Assembly (NCBI RefSeq): GCF_017873565.1
Contig: NZ_JAGGKH010000006.1
Span: forward strand, 1 to 64,000
DNA: 64,000 nt
Source of the DNA: Lederbergia galactosidilytica
Lineage (GTDB): Bacteria; Bacillota; Bacilli; Bacillales; Bacillaceae_C
Direction: 5' to 3'
Positions 44,145-54,252 of this stretch are shown one piece after another (position 1 is the stretch's first letter; every line of letters begins with the position of its first letter). The position numbers and the translations under genes were made by a program. Below the pieces are notes generated by a model, which searched no databases, had not been told where the DNA came from, and was given only the letters and a program-made list of their open reading frames with translations.

Positions 44145-45623
44145 TTACAAAATAATGGCAATTAAGCCGCCTGATCCCTCATTTATAATTCTTTCGAGTG
44201 TCTCTTTTAGCTTATATCGAGCATTTTCCGGCATCATCGCAATCTTCCCTTGAATACCTTCTCTCACAAGCGAACTTAAACTTCTACCGAAAATATCTGA
44301 ATTCCATATCGATAATGGATCATCTTCAAAGTCTTGCATTAAATAGCGGACAAGTTCTTCACTTTGTTTTTCTGTACCGATAATTGGGGAGAATTCTGAC
44401 TCAACATCCACTTTAATCATGTGAATAGAAGGTGCTACTGCTTTTAATCTCACCCCAAATCTTGATCCTTGTCTGATGATCTCCGGCTCATCCAGACTCA
44501 TATCTGTTAAGGACGGTGCGGCAATACCATACCCCGTTTGTTTTACCATAACTAGTGCGTCTGCGATTTGATCGTATTCCCTTTTTGCATCAGCGAAGTC
44601 TTGCATTAATTCTAATAAATGGTCTTTCCCTCTGACCTCGACTCCTACTATTTCTTTTAACACATCATCATACAGTTCATCTGGAGCAAATAAATCAATT
44701 TCTGCAATTCCTTGCCCCATATCTACTCCTGCCAAACCAGCATTATGAATATAATCATATTCATAGAATTGTTGAACAACACGATCTACGTCACGTAAAC
44801 GTTTGATATCTTTTACTGTTTCTTTTACGGCTTCTTGATAATTCGATCTTAACCAATGATCTTCTTTTAAAACCATTACCCAGCTAGGTAAGTTCACATT
44901 GACTTCAAGTACCGGAAATTCATAGAGTGCTTCTCTTAAGACACTCATCACATCTTCTTCTCTCATCCCTTCAACAGACATAGCAAGTACAGGGATATCA
45001 TATTTATCTTCCAATTCCTTTCTCAATGCCTCTGTTTCAGTATGATGTGGCCGAGAAGAGTTGATAACCATGATAAAAGGTTTCCCCACTTCCTTTAGCT
45101 CATCTATCACACGTTCTTCTGCATCAATATAATCGCTGCGAGGAATTTCTCCAATCGTGCCATCTGTTGTAATTACAACACCTAAAACAGAATGTTCTTG
45201 AATCACTTTTCTAGTGCCAATCTCGGCCGCTTCATGAAATGAAATTGGATCTTCGTACCATGGTGTGTGGATCATCCTAGGCCCATTCTCATCTTCGTAA
45301 CCTTTTGCACCTGGGACTGTATATCCAACGCAATCTACAAGCCTTACATTCACTTCTAGCCCCTCATCCACCTGTACAGTGACTGCTTGATTTGGAACAA
45401 ATTTCGGTTCCGTCGTCATAATCGTTCTTCCTGCAGCACTTTGTGGAAGTTCATCTTGTGCCCTTGCCCGATCTGCTTCACTTTTAATATTCGGTAGAAC
45501 AGCCAATTCCATAAATTTCTTAATGAATGTGGACTTACCTGTACGAACAGCTCCTACTACTCCCAAATAGATGTCCCCGCCCGTTCTTTCTGCAATATCT
45601 TTAAAAATATCCACCTTTTCCAA
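44145..45623 (-). CDS. spoIVA: Stage IV sporulation protein A (spore coat basement ATPase)
   Basis: Self-assembling ATPase that forms the coat basement layer on the forespore membrane with SpoVM. Walker A GAVRTGKST at 24-32, the VDCVGYTVPGAKGYEDENGPRM switch region, and the conserved C-terminal FGRSLSSLVREGIQGKI ... GGLIAIIL. The start is TTG at 45623 behind TAGGAGGG, giving 492 residues, exactly the B. subtilis length; the upstream extension to 45662 is rejected. Expected to be under sigma-E. Confidence 0.97.
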   Translation of the reverse strand: MEKVDIFKDIAERTGGDIYLGVVGAVRTGKSTFIKKFMELAVLPNIKSEADRARAQDELPQSAAGRTIMTTEPKFVPNQAVTVQVDEGLEVNVRLVDCVGYTVPGAKGYEDENGPRMIHTPWYEDPISFHEAAEIGTRKVIQEHSVLGVVITTDGTIGEIPRSDYIDAEERVIDELKEVGKPFIMVINSSRPHHTETEALRKELEDKYDIPVLAMSVEGMREEDVMSVLREALYEFPVLEVNVNLPSWVMVLKEDHWLRSNYQEAVKETVKDIKRLRDVDRVVQQFYEYDYIHNAGLAGVDMGQGIAEIDLFAPDELYDDVLKEIVGVEVRGKDHLLELMQDFADAKREYDQIADALVMVKQTGYGIAAPSLTDMSLDEPEIIRQGSRFGVRLKAVAPSIHMIKVDVESEFSPIIGTEKQSEELVRYLMQDFEDDPLSIWNSDIFGRSLSSLVREGIQGKIAMMPENARYKLKETLERIINEGSGGLIAIIL

Positions 45624-45730
45624 GAGGTTCCCTCCTATCATTAAGTTCAAGGGACAAACCATAATAGACGCTCGTCAATATATGTTTATGATGTTGTCCG
45701 ATTCTCATATGACCATAATTATTACCAATT

Positions 45731-45771
45731 AAAAAATCCTTCTTCCACATTATATTTAGTGAAAGAAGGAA
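45731..45771 (-). terminator. Terminator of yphF
   Basis: TCCTTCTT and AAGAAGGA pair around a 17-nt loop, with TTTTTTAA on the minus strand. Confidence 0.75.
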
Positions 45772-45776
45772 TATTC

Positions 45777-46478
45777 CTATTTAGCCATATAAATCGGTTC
45801 ATTGTTTTCATCTACTGTATAAGGCAAAGAATAAGCTGGAACAAATGGGGAATCTTTCGTAAGAATATTGATTATATTATCACCATTTTGATAGGATTCG
45901 TTACTGTCTTTTAATACCTGGTACAAATCACTTATATAATCAACATATATTTCTCCTTTTCCATCCATTACAAATGATAAGTTATTATGACTAAAGGGAG
46001 ACTCTACATATGGTTCACTTTTATAGCCTAACTGCGAAAAATCTACTGAGTAAACGTTATCTGCCAACGCTTCTTTGAATGGAGGATATTTATGTGCCTG
46101 AAGCCTTATTTTTATTTCTCTTATTTTTTCAGCTATCCTTAAATCAACCAACTTAACAGTAGGATCTGTCTCAACATCGATTAACACATACTGAAAAATG
46201 CCTCCACTCTCAAAAGAATTTCCCGGCGGGGAAGACAAATAATTTGGAACAATTTGCGAAAAATCGATAGGGTATTTTATGTATATAGGTGTATCTTGAT
46301 CACGGGTTTTAATCGGCAAAATCCCATCTTTTTCATCTTGAAATTGCTCCACTACCTTTTGAACGGAATCAAGTTGGTCTTCATATGGGATTTTATTTTC
46401 CGCTTTTCTTTCATCAGGATACATACAACCTGATAAGATTAATATAAGAAATAATGGCATAATAAATCGTAATTTCAT
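45777..46478 (-). CDS. yphF: YphF-like lipoprotein
   Basis: A 233-residue secreted lipoprotein: signal peptide residues 1-17 with lipobox LSGC and Cys18 as the lipidation site. The mature part has no motif that I know. The position between spoIVA and yphE matches B. subtilis yphF. AAAGGATG precedes the ATG. The function is unknown. Confidence 0.8.
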   Translation of the reverse strand: MKLRFIMPLFLILILSGCMYPDERKAENKIPYEDQLDSVQKVVEQFQDEKDGILPIKTRDQDTPIYIKYPIDFSQIVPNYLSSPPGNSFESGGIFQYVLIDVETDPTVKLVDLRIAEKIREIKIRLQAHKYPPFKEALADNVYSVDFSQLGYKSEPYVESPFSHNNLSFVMDGKGEIYVDYISDLYQVLKDSNESYQNGDNIINILTKDSPFVPAYSLPYTVDENNEPIYMAK

Positions 46479-46529
46479 ACATGTTCATCCTTTCAAACTA
46501 CTAGCGCCAATCATTAAAATCAAGTAAAT

Positions 46530-46730
46530 TTAATAAGTCGGTCCAGACAGGACAATGAATAGTGTAATTAATCCCCCGATAATTAAACATAACCAACCTA
46601 CAATACCTATTATTATTTTAATCCACTTATTTTTCAATTTATAGCGAACTAAATACATTGCGAACATGGCTACAGCGAATAACCCCATACCCACAATAGA
46701 AATCCACATTTTTTGCATAGAAACTGACAT
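46530..46730 (-). CDS. yphE: YphE-like small membrane protein (DUF2768)
   Basis: A 66-residue protein with two membrane segments (8-28 and 37-62) separated by a basic loop (RYKLKNKWIK). CGGAGGAAAG precedes the ATG. It lies 50 bp before yphF, the B. subtilis order. The function is unknown; family members are linked to spore-formers. Confidence 0.8.
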   Translation of the reverse strand: MSVSMQKMWISIVGMGLFAVAMFAMYLVRYKLKNKWIKIIIGIVGWLCLIIGGLITLFIVLSGPTY

Positions 46731-46870
46731 TTTCTTTCCTCCGTTATTCCTTTGATCGAATTTATTCTATCTAGAAGATCGAACCATTAAGGCTTTGTTT
46801 TATTATAACATTTTTCAGTATGTAGAAATAAAAACTTAGTGACACTTCAATTACGATTTATTTAGCATAA

Positions 46871-46902
46871 AAAATATGAAGCAAGGCGAACTCCTTGCTC
46901 CA
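46871..46902 (-). terminator. Probable terminator of gpsA
   Basis: GGAGCAAGG and CCTTGCTTC pair around a short loop, followed by ATATTTTTTATG on the minus strand. Confidence 0.6.
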
Positions 46903-46998
46903 TAGTGACAACCCAGTACCCATACCGGTAGTTCAAGCTTATCGCTTCAAACATAGTATATGCAATAAAATCAATAACGCATCATCTATTGCCTATAC

Positions 46999-48054
46999 TT
47001 AACTCTGTTCCATTTGGGCACTCAAAATATCTACAAGCTCTTCCATTTCATTTTTCTTTAGTCGCCCCATCAATCTCTCGACAGCTTCTTTCGCGTCCAC
47101 ACGATTAAAGAGTACATGATAAAGCATTTCAGCAATCGGCATTTGGCAATGGTATTTTTGAGCAAGTTGATAAGCGGCCTTTGTTGTCCTTACACCTTCT
47201 ACAATCATCCCCATATTTTGAAGTACATCCTCTAGGTTTTGCCCTTGCCCAAGCATATGTCCAGCTCTCCAATTTCGTGAGTGGACACTTGTACATGTAA
47301 CAATTAAATCACCAACACCAGTAAGACCGGAGAATGTTAATGGGTTTGCCCCCATTTTGGTCCCAAGGCGAGAAATTTCGGCCAATCCTCTTGTAATAAG
47401 AGCAGCCTTAGCATTATCACCAAAACCTAGTCCATCAGATACTCCTGCTGCAAGCGCGATAATATTCTTTAATGCGCCCCCAATCTCTACCCCAATTAAA
47501 TCTGGGTTTGTGTAGACACGGAAATTCTGATTCATAAATAGATCGCGTACATTCTCAGCGATTTCCATATTCTTAGCAGAAACAGTCACTATTGTAGGAT
47601 GTCTCAAGCTAACTTCTTCCGCATGACTTGGTCCGGACAAAGCTACAATTTCCTTAAGGATACTCTTTGGAACTTCTTGTTCAAAGATTTCCGAAATACG
47701 TAATAATGTATCTGGCTCAATCCCTTTACTTACATGAACAAAAACAAGTGGCTTTTGTTGAAATTTAAGAATTGCTCTCAATTGCTCTCTTATTGCCTTT
47801 GTAGGTACAGCTACAATTACAGTCTCTACCCCTTCTAATGCCTCTTCCAGCGAAGTGGTAGCAACAATATTTTCTGGCAAAGAAATATCCGGAAGATATT
47901 TTGAGTTTCGATGTTCTGTATTAATCTCTTGTTTTTGCGAATCATTTCTCGATAACAATGTTACTTCGTGTCCATTATCGGCTAAAACTAGGGCAAGAGC
48001 TGTTCCCCAACTGCCAGCACCAATAACCGTAAGTTTTTCTTGTTTAATAGTCAA
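46999..48054 (-). CDS. gpsA: Glycerol-3-phosphate dehydrogenase (NAD(P)+)
   Basis: Reduces dihydroxyacetone phosphate to sn-glycerol 3-phosphate for phospholipids. VIGAGSWGTALALVLADNGHEV (nucleotide site), VSKGIEPDTLLRISEI, GPSHAEEV and the catalytic Lys in EIGGALKNIIALAAG. I choose TTG 48054, 6 bp behind AGGTGA; GTG at 48063 is the alternative and lies inside that site. About 351 aa. It directly follows der, the conserved der-gpsA pair. Confidence 0.95.
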   Translation of the reverse strand: MTIKQEKLTVIGAGSWGTALALVLADNGHEVTLLSRNDSQKQEINTEHRNSKYLPDISLPENIVATTSLEEALEGVETVIVAVPTKAIREQLRAILKFQQKPLVFVHVSKGIEPDTLLRISEIFEQEVPKSILKEIVALSGPSHAEEVSLRHPTIVTVSAKNMEIAENVRDLFMNQNFRVYTNPDLIGVEIGGALKNIIALAAGVSDGLGFGDNAKAALITRGLAEISRLGTKMGANPLTFSGLTGVGDLIVTCTSVHSRNWRAGHMLGQGQNLEDVLQNMGMIVEGVRTTKAAYQLAQKYHCQMPIAEMLYHVLFNRVDAKEAVERLMGRLKKNEMEELVDILSAQMEQS

Positions 48055-48084
48055 ATTGTTCACCTACTCTTTAGTTGTTCCGTC

Positions 48085-49395
48085 TTACGTTCTTGCTCTA
48101 GCAATCATCTTTATAGGAGTTCCTTCAAAGCCAAAGGCTTCCCGTATCCGATTTTCTAAGAATCGCTCATAAGAAAAGTGCATAAGTTCTGGATCGTTTA
48201 CAAAAACAATAAAAGTTGGTGGTTTGACTCCAACTTGGGTAGCATATAAAATTTTTAATCTACGCCCTTTATCAGTTGGTGCTGGGTTACGGGCAATAGC
48301 ATCCATAATAATCTCATTCAAGACACTTGATTGGACTCGTAAAGAGTGATTTTCACTCGCCATTTTGATAACAGGAGGCAAAGTTGTAAGTCTTTTCCTT
48401 GTTTTAGCAGATACAAAGACAATCGGTGCATAGTCGAGAAATTGGAAATGAGCCCTGATTTGTTCTTCAAAATTCCTCATTGTTTTATCGTCTTTTTCAA
48501 CAACATCCCATTTATTCACTACAATAATGATTCCTCTACCGGCTTCATGGGCATAACCAGCTATCTTTTTATCCTGCTCCAAGATTCCTTCTTCGCCATT
48601 CAACACAACAAGTACAATATCTGACCGATCAATCGCCTTTAAGGCTCTGAGAACACTATATTTTTCTGTCTTCTCATAAACTTTGCCTTTTTTCCTCATC
48701 CCTGCTGTATCAATAATCGTATATTTCTGCCCTTCATACTCATAGGCCGAATCTGTCGCATCCCGTGTCGTTCCCGCAATATCGCTCACAATCACGCGAT
48801 CTTCACCAAGCAATGCATTCACAATAGACGATTTCCCAACATTAGGACGGCCAATTAAACTAAATTTGATGATATCTTCATCATCATTTTCTTCCAAGTC
48901 ATTCGGAAAATGTCGAACAACCTCATCTAGCATATCTCCTAGTCCCAACCCATGTGAGCCAGATATAGGATAGGGTTCTCCAAATCCTAGTGAATAAAAC
49001 TCAAAAATATCTGTTCTCATTTCCGGATTATCCACTTTATTAACAGCTAGAACCACTGGTTTTTTCGAGCGAAATAAAATTTTTCCCACTTCTTCATCCG
49101 TAGATGTGATTCCTTCCCGAGCACTTACTATAAAAATTATGACATCTGCTTCTTCAATAGCTAATTCAGCCTGCTCACGTATTTCAACTAAAAAAGGGGC
49201 ATCCCCCATATCAATTCCACCCGTATCAATTAAATGGAACTCATGTGTTAACCACTCGCCTGTTCCATAAATCCGATCTCGAGTTACACCTGGTGAATCT
49301 TCTACGATGGAGATCCGCTCTCCGACAATTCTATTAAAAATAGTAGACTTCCCTACGTTAGGGCGCCCTACAATTGCTACCGTAGCCTTTGCCAT
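48085..49395 (-). CDS. der: Ribosome-assembly GTPase Der (EngA)
   Basis: Essential GTPase for 50S assembly with two tandem G domains: first [22 protein letters not shown] and NKVD; second [23 protein letters not shown] and NKWD. A KH-like C-terminal domain ([16 protein letters not shown] to [15 protein letters not shown]) follows. The ATG at 49395 gives 436 aa, the B. subtilis length; ATGs upstream to 49410 are less likely. Confidence 0.97.
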   Translation of the reverse strand: MAKATVAIVGRPNVGKSTIFNRIVGERISIVEDSPGVTRDRIYGTGEWLTHEFHLIDTGGIDMGDAPFLVEIREQAELAIEEADVIIFIVSAREGITSTDEEVGKILFRSKKPVVLAVNKVDNPEMRTDIFEFYSLGFGEPYPISGSHGLGLGDMLDEVVRHFPNDLEENDDEDIIKFSLIGRPNVGKSSIVNALLGEDRVIVSDIAGTTRDATDSAYEYEGQKYTIIDTAGMRKKGKVYEKTEKYSVLRALKAIDRSDIVLVVLNGEEGILEQDKKIAGYAHEAGRGIIIVVNKWDVVEKDDKTMRNFEEQIRAHFQFLDYAPIVFVSAKTRKRLTTLPPVIKMASENHSLRVQSSVLNEIIMDAIARNPAPTDKGRRLKILYATQVGVKPPTFIVFVNDPELMHFSYERFLENRIREAFGFEGTPIKMIARART

Positions 49396-49600
49396 ATCAT
49401 CATCACTCACTTTAAGTCAAATTCAAAATCTTTTCTTTTAATGAAGTTTGGATAAATTTTTCTGTGAACACAATCTTCTTTTCCTTGCGTCCAAAATAAA
49501 CACCTTTTACTCCACTCATATTATACAGTCAAGCTAGACGTATAATCCACAATATACCATTTTATAAATATCTAGACAACGAAAATAAAAAAATGATGAT

Positions 49601-50197
49601 TTAATGTAAAACTTTTTTATTTTTATTTACTTTCATCAACACAAAAATCTTTGAAAAAACGTAGCTAATCGTGATTGTAAATAAAGTAATCGATAATATA
49701 TCGAATATTTCTAAAGAACCGATTAAATAAGGTATTTCCCATTTAGATAAAATAATGGCTAAAAAAAATTCCCCTTGTATAACACCGAGACAAATAAACA
49801 AGACTCTTTCTAAAAAGTTAAATGGAAAAACAAAATAGCTCACTATGATCAATAATAAAGACAATAATATTCTTCTGTCCACTATCATGAGGATTGGGTC
49901 ATATAATTCAAATAAGCGAACACCTGTGTAACCTAATATGAGAGAGAAAACGGATATAAACAAAACAAGTTGTTTTTTCAGAGGTAACTTAACTATGATC
50001 AAATAACAAGTGATTAATACAATACAACTTTGTCCGCTCATTATAAAACCAAAAATAGAAAGTTTTAATGGTAGACAAATAATTATCACAAGTGCAAATA
50101 AGGCAATCGCCCAACGATGTACTTCTTGTTTATCCATTAAAAAGGTAGCAAAAATCCATATTCCCCAAATAAAAAGTAAAAATATGCTTCCTGGCAT
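49601..50197 (-). CDS. yphA: YphA-like membrane protein
   Basis: A 198-residue, very hydrophobic protein with about seven membrane segments and a basic C-terminus (KVNKNKKVLH). AGGGAGGTGG precedes the ATG. Size and position next to der match B. subtilis yphA (199 aa). No motif points to a function. Confidence 0.75.
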   Translation of the reverse strand: MPGSIFLLFIWGIWIFATFLMDKQEVHRWAIALFALVIIICLPLKLSIFGFIMSGQSCIVLITCYLIIVKLPLKKQLVLFISVFSLILGYTGVRLFELYDPILMIVDRRILLSLLLIIVSYFVFPFNFLERVLFICLGVIQGEFFLAIILSKWEIPYLIGSLEIFDILSITLFTITISYVFSKIFVLMKVNKNKKVLH

Positions 50198-50318
50198 TTA
50201 ACCACCTCCCTTTCCCATTATAGGAAAGGAAAGCAAAATTTAATCAGTTGCTATACCCCAAAATTGAAAAAAAGAGAACGAAGACAGTGAATTACTATTG
50301 ATTTTCTATATAAATAAA

Positions 50319-50350
50319 TAGAAGGTGTTGCTAGTTTGCAACACCTTCTT
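50319..50350 (-). terminator. Terminator of ypfD
   Basis: GAAGGTGTTGC and GCAACACCTTC form a perfect stem between ypfD and yphA; the T-run is weak on either strand. Confidence 0.7.
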
Positions 50351-50397
50351 CCTTCAACTAAAGAGTAACCTTGCAAGGCCTACTCCTTATTACTAAT

Positions 50398-51534
50398 TTA
50401 GTTTTTAAAATTCTTTAATTTATCTCCAATCATGTCACTTAACTGAAAGCCTGAAGTCTCTTCAGGAAGCTCATAATCATGATTATTGTCTTCTTGTTCT
50501 TCAAGTTCTTTAATACTTAATGAAAGACGTTGTTCACCTTCATTAACATCCAATACTTTTACCTGAACAGCTTGTCCCTCTTCCAAAACTTCCTGTGGAG
50601 TTCCAATATGTTTATGCGAGATTTGCGAAATATGAACTAATCCTTCTACCCCAGGTAACACTTCAACAAAAGCACCAAAAGATACTAGTCGTTTTACAGT
50701 TCCTTCAAGAACTGAACCTACAGGGGCTTTTTCCGAGATATTTTCCCATGGTCCTGGCAACGTTTCTTTAATAGACAGAGAAATACGTTCATTATCTCGA
50801 TCTACCGATAAAACCTTAACAGTAACTTTTTCACCCTCTTGTACCACTTCAGAAGGTTTGTCAATATGTTGATGGGAAAGTTGCGAAATATGCACTAAGC
50901 CATCCACTCCACCAATATCAACGAAAGCTCCGAAATCTGTTAATCTTTGTACAGTTCCTTCAAGAACCTGGTCTGCCGACAACTTCTCTAATATATTCTT
51001 TCTCTCTTGTTTCTTCTTTTCTTCGATAACAGCACGATGTGAAAGTATAAGTCTGTTTTTATCCTTATCCAATTCTACAATTTTAAAAGAAAGCGTTTTT
51101 CCTTGATATTCCGAGAAATCCTCAACATAATGATCTTCTACCATAGATGCAGGCACAAATCCTCTAACTCCTAGGTCAACAACTAGACCACCTTTGACAA
51201 TTTCATTTACTTCAGCATCAAAAATTTCACTATTTTGATAGCGTTCTTCCAACTTTTCCCAAGCTTTTTCTGCATCTACTTTTCGTTTAGAGAGAACCAA
51301 AAGTTCTTCTTCCACTTTTGTCACAATTAAATCAAGAACATCTCCCTCGTTGACAACATCCGATGCCTTTTCAACATGGAGGCTGGATAGTTCACTAATC
51401 GGGATGATACCATCAAGCTTACTTCCCTCAATATCGACAAGTACTTGTTTTTCCTCGATTTTAGTGACAGTTCCTTTCACTTGATCTCCCTCAGAGAAAT
51501 TTCTCACTTCAATATCATTCATTTCCTCGGGCAT
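50398..51534 (-). CDS. ypfD: Ribosomal protein S1 homologue YpfD (four S1 domains)
   Basis: RNA-binding protein with four S1 OB-folds at about 15-85, 103-170, 188-256 and 273-342; the last two are the most typical (GTVQRLTDFGAFVDIGGVDGLVHISQLS and GTVKRLVSFGAFVEVLPGVEGLVHISQIS). An acidic C-terminal tail follows. 378 aa, shorter than the six-domain E. coli S1, as usual in Bacillus. AGGAGGAG precedes the ATG. Lies downstream of cmk-plsC. Confidence 0.95.
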   Translation of the reverse strand: MPEEMNDIEVRNFSEGDQVKGTVTKIEEKQVLVDIEGSKLDGIIPISELSSLHVEKASDVVNEGDVLDLIVTKVEEELLVLSKRKVDAEKAWEKLEERYQNSEIFDAEVNEIVKGGLVVDLGVRGFVPASMVEDHYVEDFSEYQGKTLSFKIVELDKDKNRLILSHRAVIEEKKKQERKNILEKLSADQVLEGTVQRLTDFGAFVDIGGVDGLVHISQLSHQHIDKPSEVVQEGEKVTVKVLSVDRDNERISLSIKETLPGPWENISEKAPVGSVLEGTVKRLVSFGAFVEVLPGVEGLVHISQISHKHIGTPQEVLEEGQAVQVKVLDVNEGEQRLSLSIKELEEQEDNNHDYELPEETSGFQLSDMIGDKLKNFKN

Positions 51535-51677
51535 ATGTACTCCTCCTATCGGCTTTAAAAATACAAGAATTAATGAAATTTCTTTCTTTTTAAGTTAATT
51601 TCAAATCATCCTCTTATTAACTTCTTACAAATGGTTACGTTTGTCAAGTAATTGTAACTATATGTGACAATATTCAA

Positions 51678-52262
51678 TTAACGAGAATGTTCATCTAAAA
51701 GTTTTTGGATTTCTGACATGATTACTTCTGTCGCGACATCGGCTGGGGTTTTGTTTTTGCGAATTTCCGTAAAATCTATTGGTTTGCCAAAAACAATTTT
51801 TTGCTTTTTAAATGGCTTGTATGGACCAATTACAGCACAAGGAAGTATATGAGCATTTGAACGTAAAGCAAAGAAACCTGCACCGGCTAATCCCTTACCA
51901 AGCTCACCGGTTAAACTTCTAGTTCCCTCAGGAAATAATCCAACAACTTTATCTTCCTTTAATAATTTTAAACCATTTCTTAAAGCTTCGCGATCACTCA
52001 TCCCTCGTTTAACTGGAAAAGCATTGATTGCGTTCATTAATTTTTTGGTTGCTCCCTTTTGAAATAATTCCGCTTTTGCCATAAAATGAACCGGTCTAGG
52101 AGCAGACATCCCTACTGTTGGTGGATCTAGGTTACTAATATGATTGGAGCAAAGGAGGACTCCACCTTCTTTTGGAAAGTGCTCAAGCCCAATCACTTCA
52201 ACCCGATAAAGGGGTTTGAAAATAACTTTGACAACGCCTTTTGCAAAATCGTAAAAAGCCAC
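51678..52262 (-). CDS. plsC: 1-acyl-sn-glycerol-3-phosphate acyltransferase
   Basis: Second acylation of glycerol 3-phosphate in phospholipid synthesis. Acyltransferase block I NHISNLDPP (catalytic His and Asp), block III LFPEGTRS and block IV-like LPCAVIGPY are present. 194 aa. The GTG start overlaps the cmk stop by one base (TAGTG), with GATGGGGGA as ribosome binding site, so it is translationally coupled to cmk. Confidence 0.93.
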   Translation of the reverse strand: MAFYDFAKGVVKVIFKPLYRVEVIGLEHFPKEGGVLLCSNHISNLDPPTVGMSAPRPVHFMAKAELFQKGATKKLMNAINAFPVKRGMSDREALRNGLKLLKEDKVVGLFPEGTRSLTGELGKGLAGAGFFALRSNAHILPCAVIGPYKPFKKQKIVFGKPIDFTEIRKNKTPADVATEVIMSEIQKLLDEHSR

Positions 52263-52942
52263 TAGTCCCCCATCCTTTCGTTGGCTAATTGATAAATTTG
52301 ATCAGCCACCTCGGAAATAGAGAGGAATGAAGTGTCGATTTCAATCGCGTCTTCTGCTTTTCTTAACGGAGAGACTTCTCGTTCAGAATCTTGTTGATCA
52401 CGTAAACTAATTTCTTTTTTTAGTTTTTCAAGATCTGAAGCATAGCCTTTTTCAATATTTTCCAAATGCCTTCTTTCTGCCCGCACTTCAACACTAGCGA
52501 CCAAAAATACTTTTAATTCCGCGTTTGGCAAAACTTCTGTCCCAATATCCCGTCCGTCCATCACAACACCGCCGGCTTGTCCTAATGCCTTTTGTTGTTT
52601 GACCATTTTTTCCCGAACAAGACGATGGGCAGCTACGGTTGATACTGTATTCGTTACTGCATCTTCCCGGATAATGTTTGTAATATCTTTTCCATCAACT
52701 ATAACAAGTTGTCCTGTTTTAGATGGAGATAGTTCTATGGCTGTATTGGATAGTAAATCAGCTAATGCTTGATCATTTTGTATATTAATATTTTCTTCCA
52801 AAGCTTTATATGTTAAAGCTCTGTACATAGCCCCTGTATCAACGTATATATAGGACATTTTCTCAGCCACAATTTTGGCCACAGTACTTTTCCCAGCGCC
52901 AGCTGGTCCATCAATAGCAATACTAATTTTATTCAAATTCAA
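52262..52942 (-). CDS. cmk: Cytidylate kinase
   Basis: Phosphorylates (d)CMP. P-loop GPAGAGKST near residue 12, [30 protein letters not shown] and the LID region [16 protein letters not shown]. The start is set at the second of three TTG codons (52942), 8 bp after AAGGA; 52948 and 52936 are possible. About 226 aa. First gene of cmk-plsC, with ypfD following after a 140-bp gap. Confidence 0.95.
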   Translation of the reverse strand: MNLNKISIAIDGPAGAGKSTVAKIVAEKMSYIYVDTGAMYRALTYKALEENINIQNDQALADLLSNTAIELSPSKTGQLVIVDGKDITNIIREDAVTNTVSTVAAHRLVREKMVKQQKALGQAGGVVMDGRDIGTEVLPNAELKVFLVASVEVRAERRHLENIEKGYASDLEKLKKEISLRDQQDSEREVSPLRKAEDAIEIDTSFLSISEVADQIYQLANERMGD

Positions 52943-53109
52943 ATTCAACTTCCTTCACCTGCTTGCTTCATATAAATATGATTTTAGTTTATTTTTATAT
53001 TATCATATAACGCAATAAATTCCTCCCTAAATATATAGAGAAATTTATTTAGGCTAATATACAGGTGAACACTATATGGATGGAACAAATTGTACTATAA
53101 TTGTTGTTT

Positions 53110-53313
53110 TTACTCGTTATTATTCGGTGGATCGATTTTTTGCTGAAATACATCCAGTTTATCGAGTTCTTCTAATCCAGAGACCCCTTCATATTGAATT
53201 AATTTATTTACATATTCAAACCAAGTTAAATCTTGAAAAAATGTTTGAACACCGATTAGAATAAACAGTTGGAATAGAACCAGTTTAAATAAGATTCTTT
53301 CAAATCTTTTCAT
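53110..53313 (-). CDS. ypfB: YpfB-like small membrane protein (DUF5359)
   Basis: A 67-residue protein with one N-terminal membrane segment (residues 8-27, ILFKLVLFQLFILIGVQTFF) and a short acidic outside part. GGAGTGG precedes the ATG. It lies between motI (ypfA) and cmk, as in B. subtilis. The function is unknown. Confidence 0.75.
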   Translation of the reverse strand: MKRFERILFKLVLFQLFILIGVQTFFQDLTWFEYVNKLIQYEGVSGLEELDKLDVFQQKIDPPNNNE

Positions 53314-53354
53314 GTTACCACTCCGTTTTTCTCTTTATTATCGACAAGTTGGGA

Positions 53355-54008
53355 TTAAATTATTTCATTAACTCCTCTTTTTCGGTATTCTAATTGTTTT
53401 TCAAACGTATAGCGGATTAATTGTTGTTGATCCTGATTAGATAAGTTTAAAAACTGCAATGAAACAAGGTTAACCCCATTTTTTTCAAAATTCCTAACCA
53501 CTCTACACGTAATATTAAGATAGAGATAATCCTTAGATGAAAATGGCAACACAAGCAAAACTTCTCCTAATTCACCCTTTTTGATATGCAAATGGCGATT
53601 AACCACTGAACAACCGCCCGCACTAATATCCTCTGTCACGGTCGGAAAATATTTCCCCGCAATTTTCAGTGAAGCATCTAAACCAGTTTTTACACGAACA
53701 AATTCTCGTCTTTGAATCCTCATTAGTTGATCATCGTCTGGAAAAAATAAAGTTAATAAAGGGATTTTATTTTTCACCTGTCCAAGCACCTTTGTTCTGA
53801 ATAAATAGGCATTCCCTGTTTCTTTATCAGTAAAGCTGGCAAATAACTCTTCTTCTTTTAGCAAAAAAATTACTCGTTGTGATTCACTCCCAATCGGATA
53901 GGTAATATAAATTTTGTTTTCTGAGTAATCAGCTATTTTCGCTTTAAATGTTTCTGTATTATTTTCTCTATCTAACTCTAATATAAGTTCCATACCCACC
54001 TTAATCAT
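53355..54008 (-). CDS. motI: PilZ-domain cyclic-di-GMP receptor MotI (YpfA, DgrA)
   Basis: Family proteins bind c-di-GMP and inhibit the flagellar motor as a clutch on MotA. N-terminal YcgR-like domain (residues 1-95) and C-terminal PilZ domain with the ligand motifs RREFVRV and DISAGGCSVV (RxxxR and D/NxSxxG). About 217 aa. Two adjacent ATGs (54011, 54008) lie behind GGTGGGG; the true start may be either. Fits with cheR in showing a motile organism. Confidence 0.92.
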   Translation of the reverse strand: MIKVGMELILELDRENNTETFKAKIADYSENKIYITYPIGSESQRVIFLLKEEELFASFTDKETGNAYLFRTKVLGQVKNKIPLLTLFFPDDDQLMRIQRREFVRVKTGLDASLKIAGKYFPTVTEDISAGGCSVVNRHLHIKKGELGEVLLVLPFSSKDYLYLNITCRVVRNFEKNGVNLVSLQFLNLSNQDQQQLIRYTFEKQLEYRKRGVNEII

Positions 54009-54213
54009 CATCCCATACCCCACCTATTACTTTTTTACTGATTATTTAGTATTATCTCAAAGAAATTTCTTGATTTCTAGTAGTTAGAAAAAATAGTCAA
54101 AAACAAAAAGCAATATATGTCCACTTATTAAAGATAAGATAAGATAAAGATTCTACCTACCGTTTCATGATCCGCTTAGTTTCATCTACCTCGGTTAAAT
54201 TCCTAGCACATGC

Positions 54214-54250
54214 GAAAACCCATCTTAGCGTAAGCTTCAGATGGGTTTTT
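54214..54250 (-). terminator. Terminator of sleB-ypeB
   Basis: AAAACCCATCT and AGATGGGTTTT form a perfect stem with T-run, directly behind the ypeB stop. Confidence 0.9.
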
Positions 54251-54252
54251 GA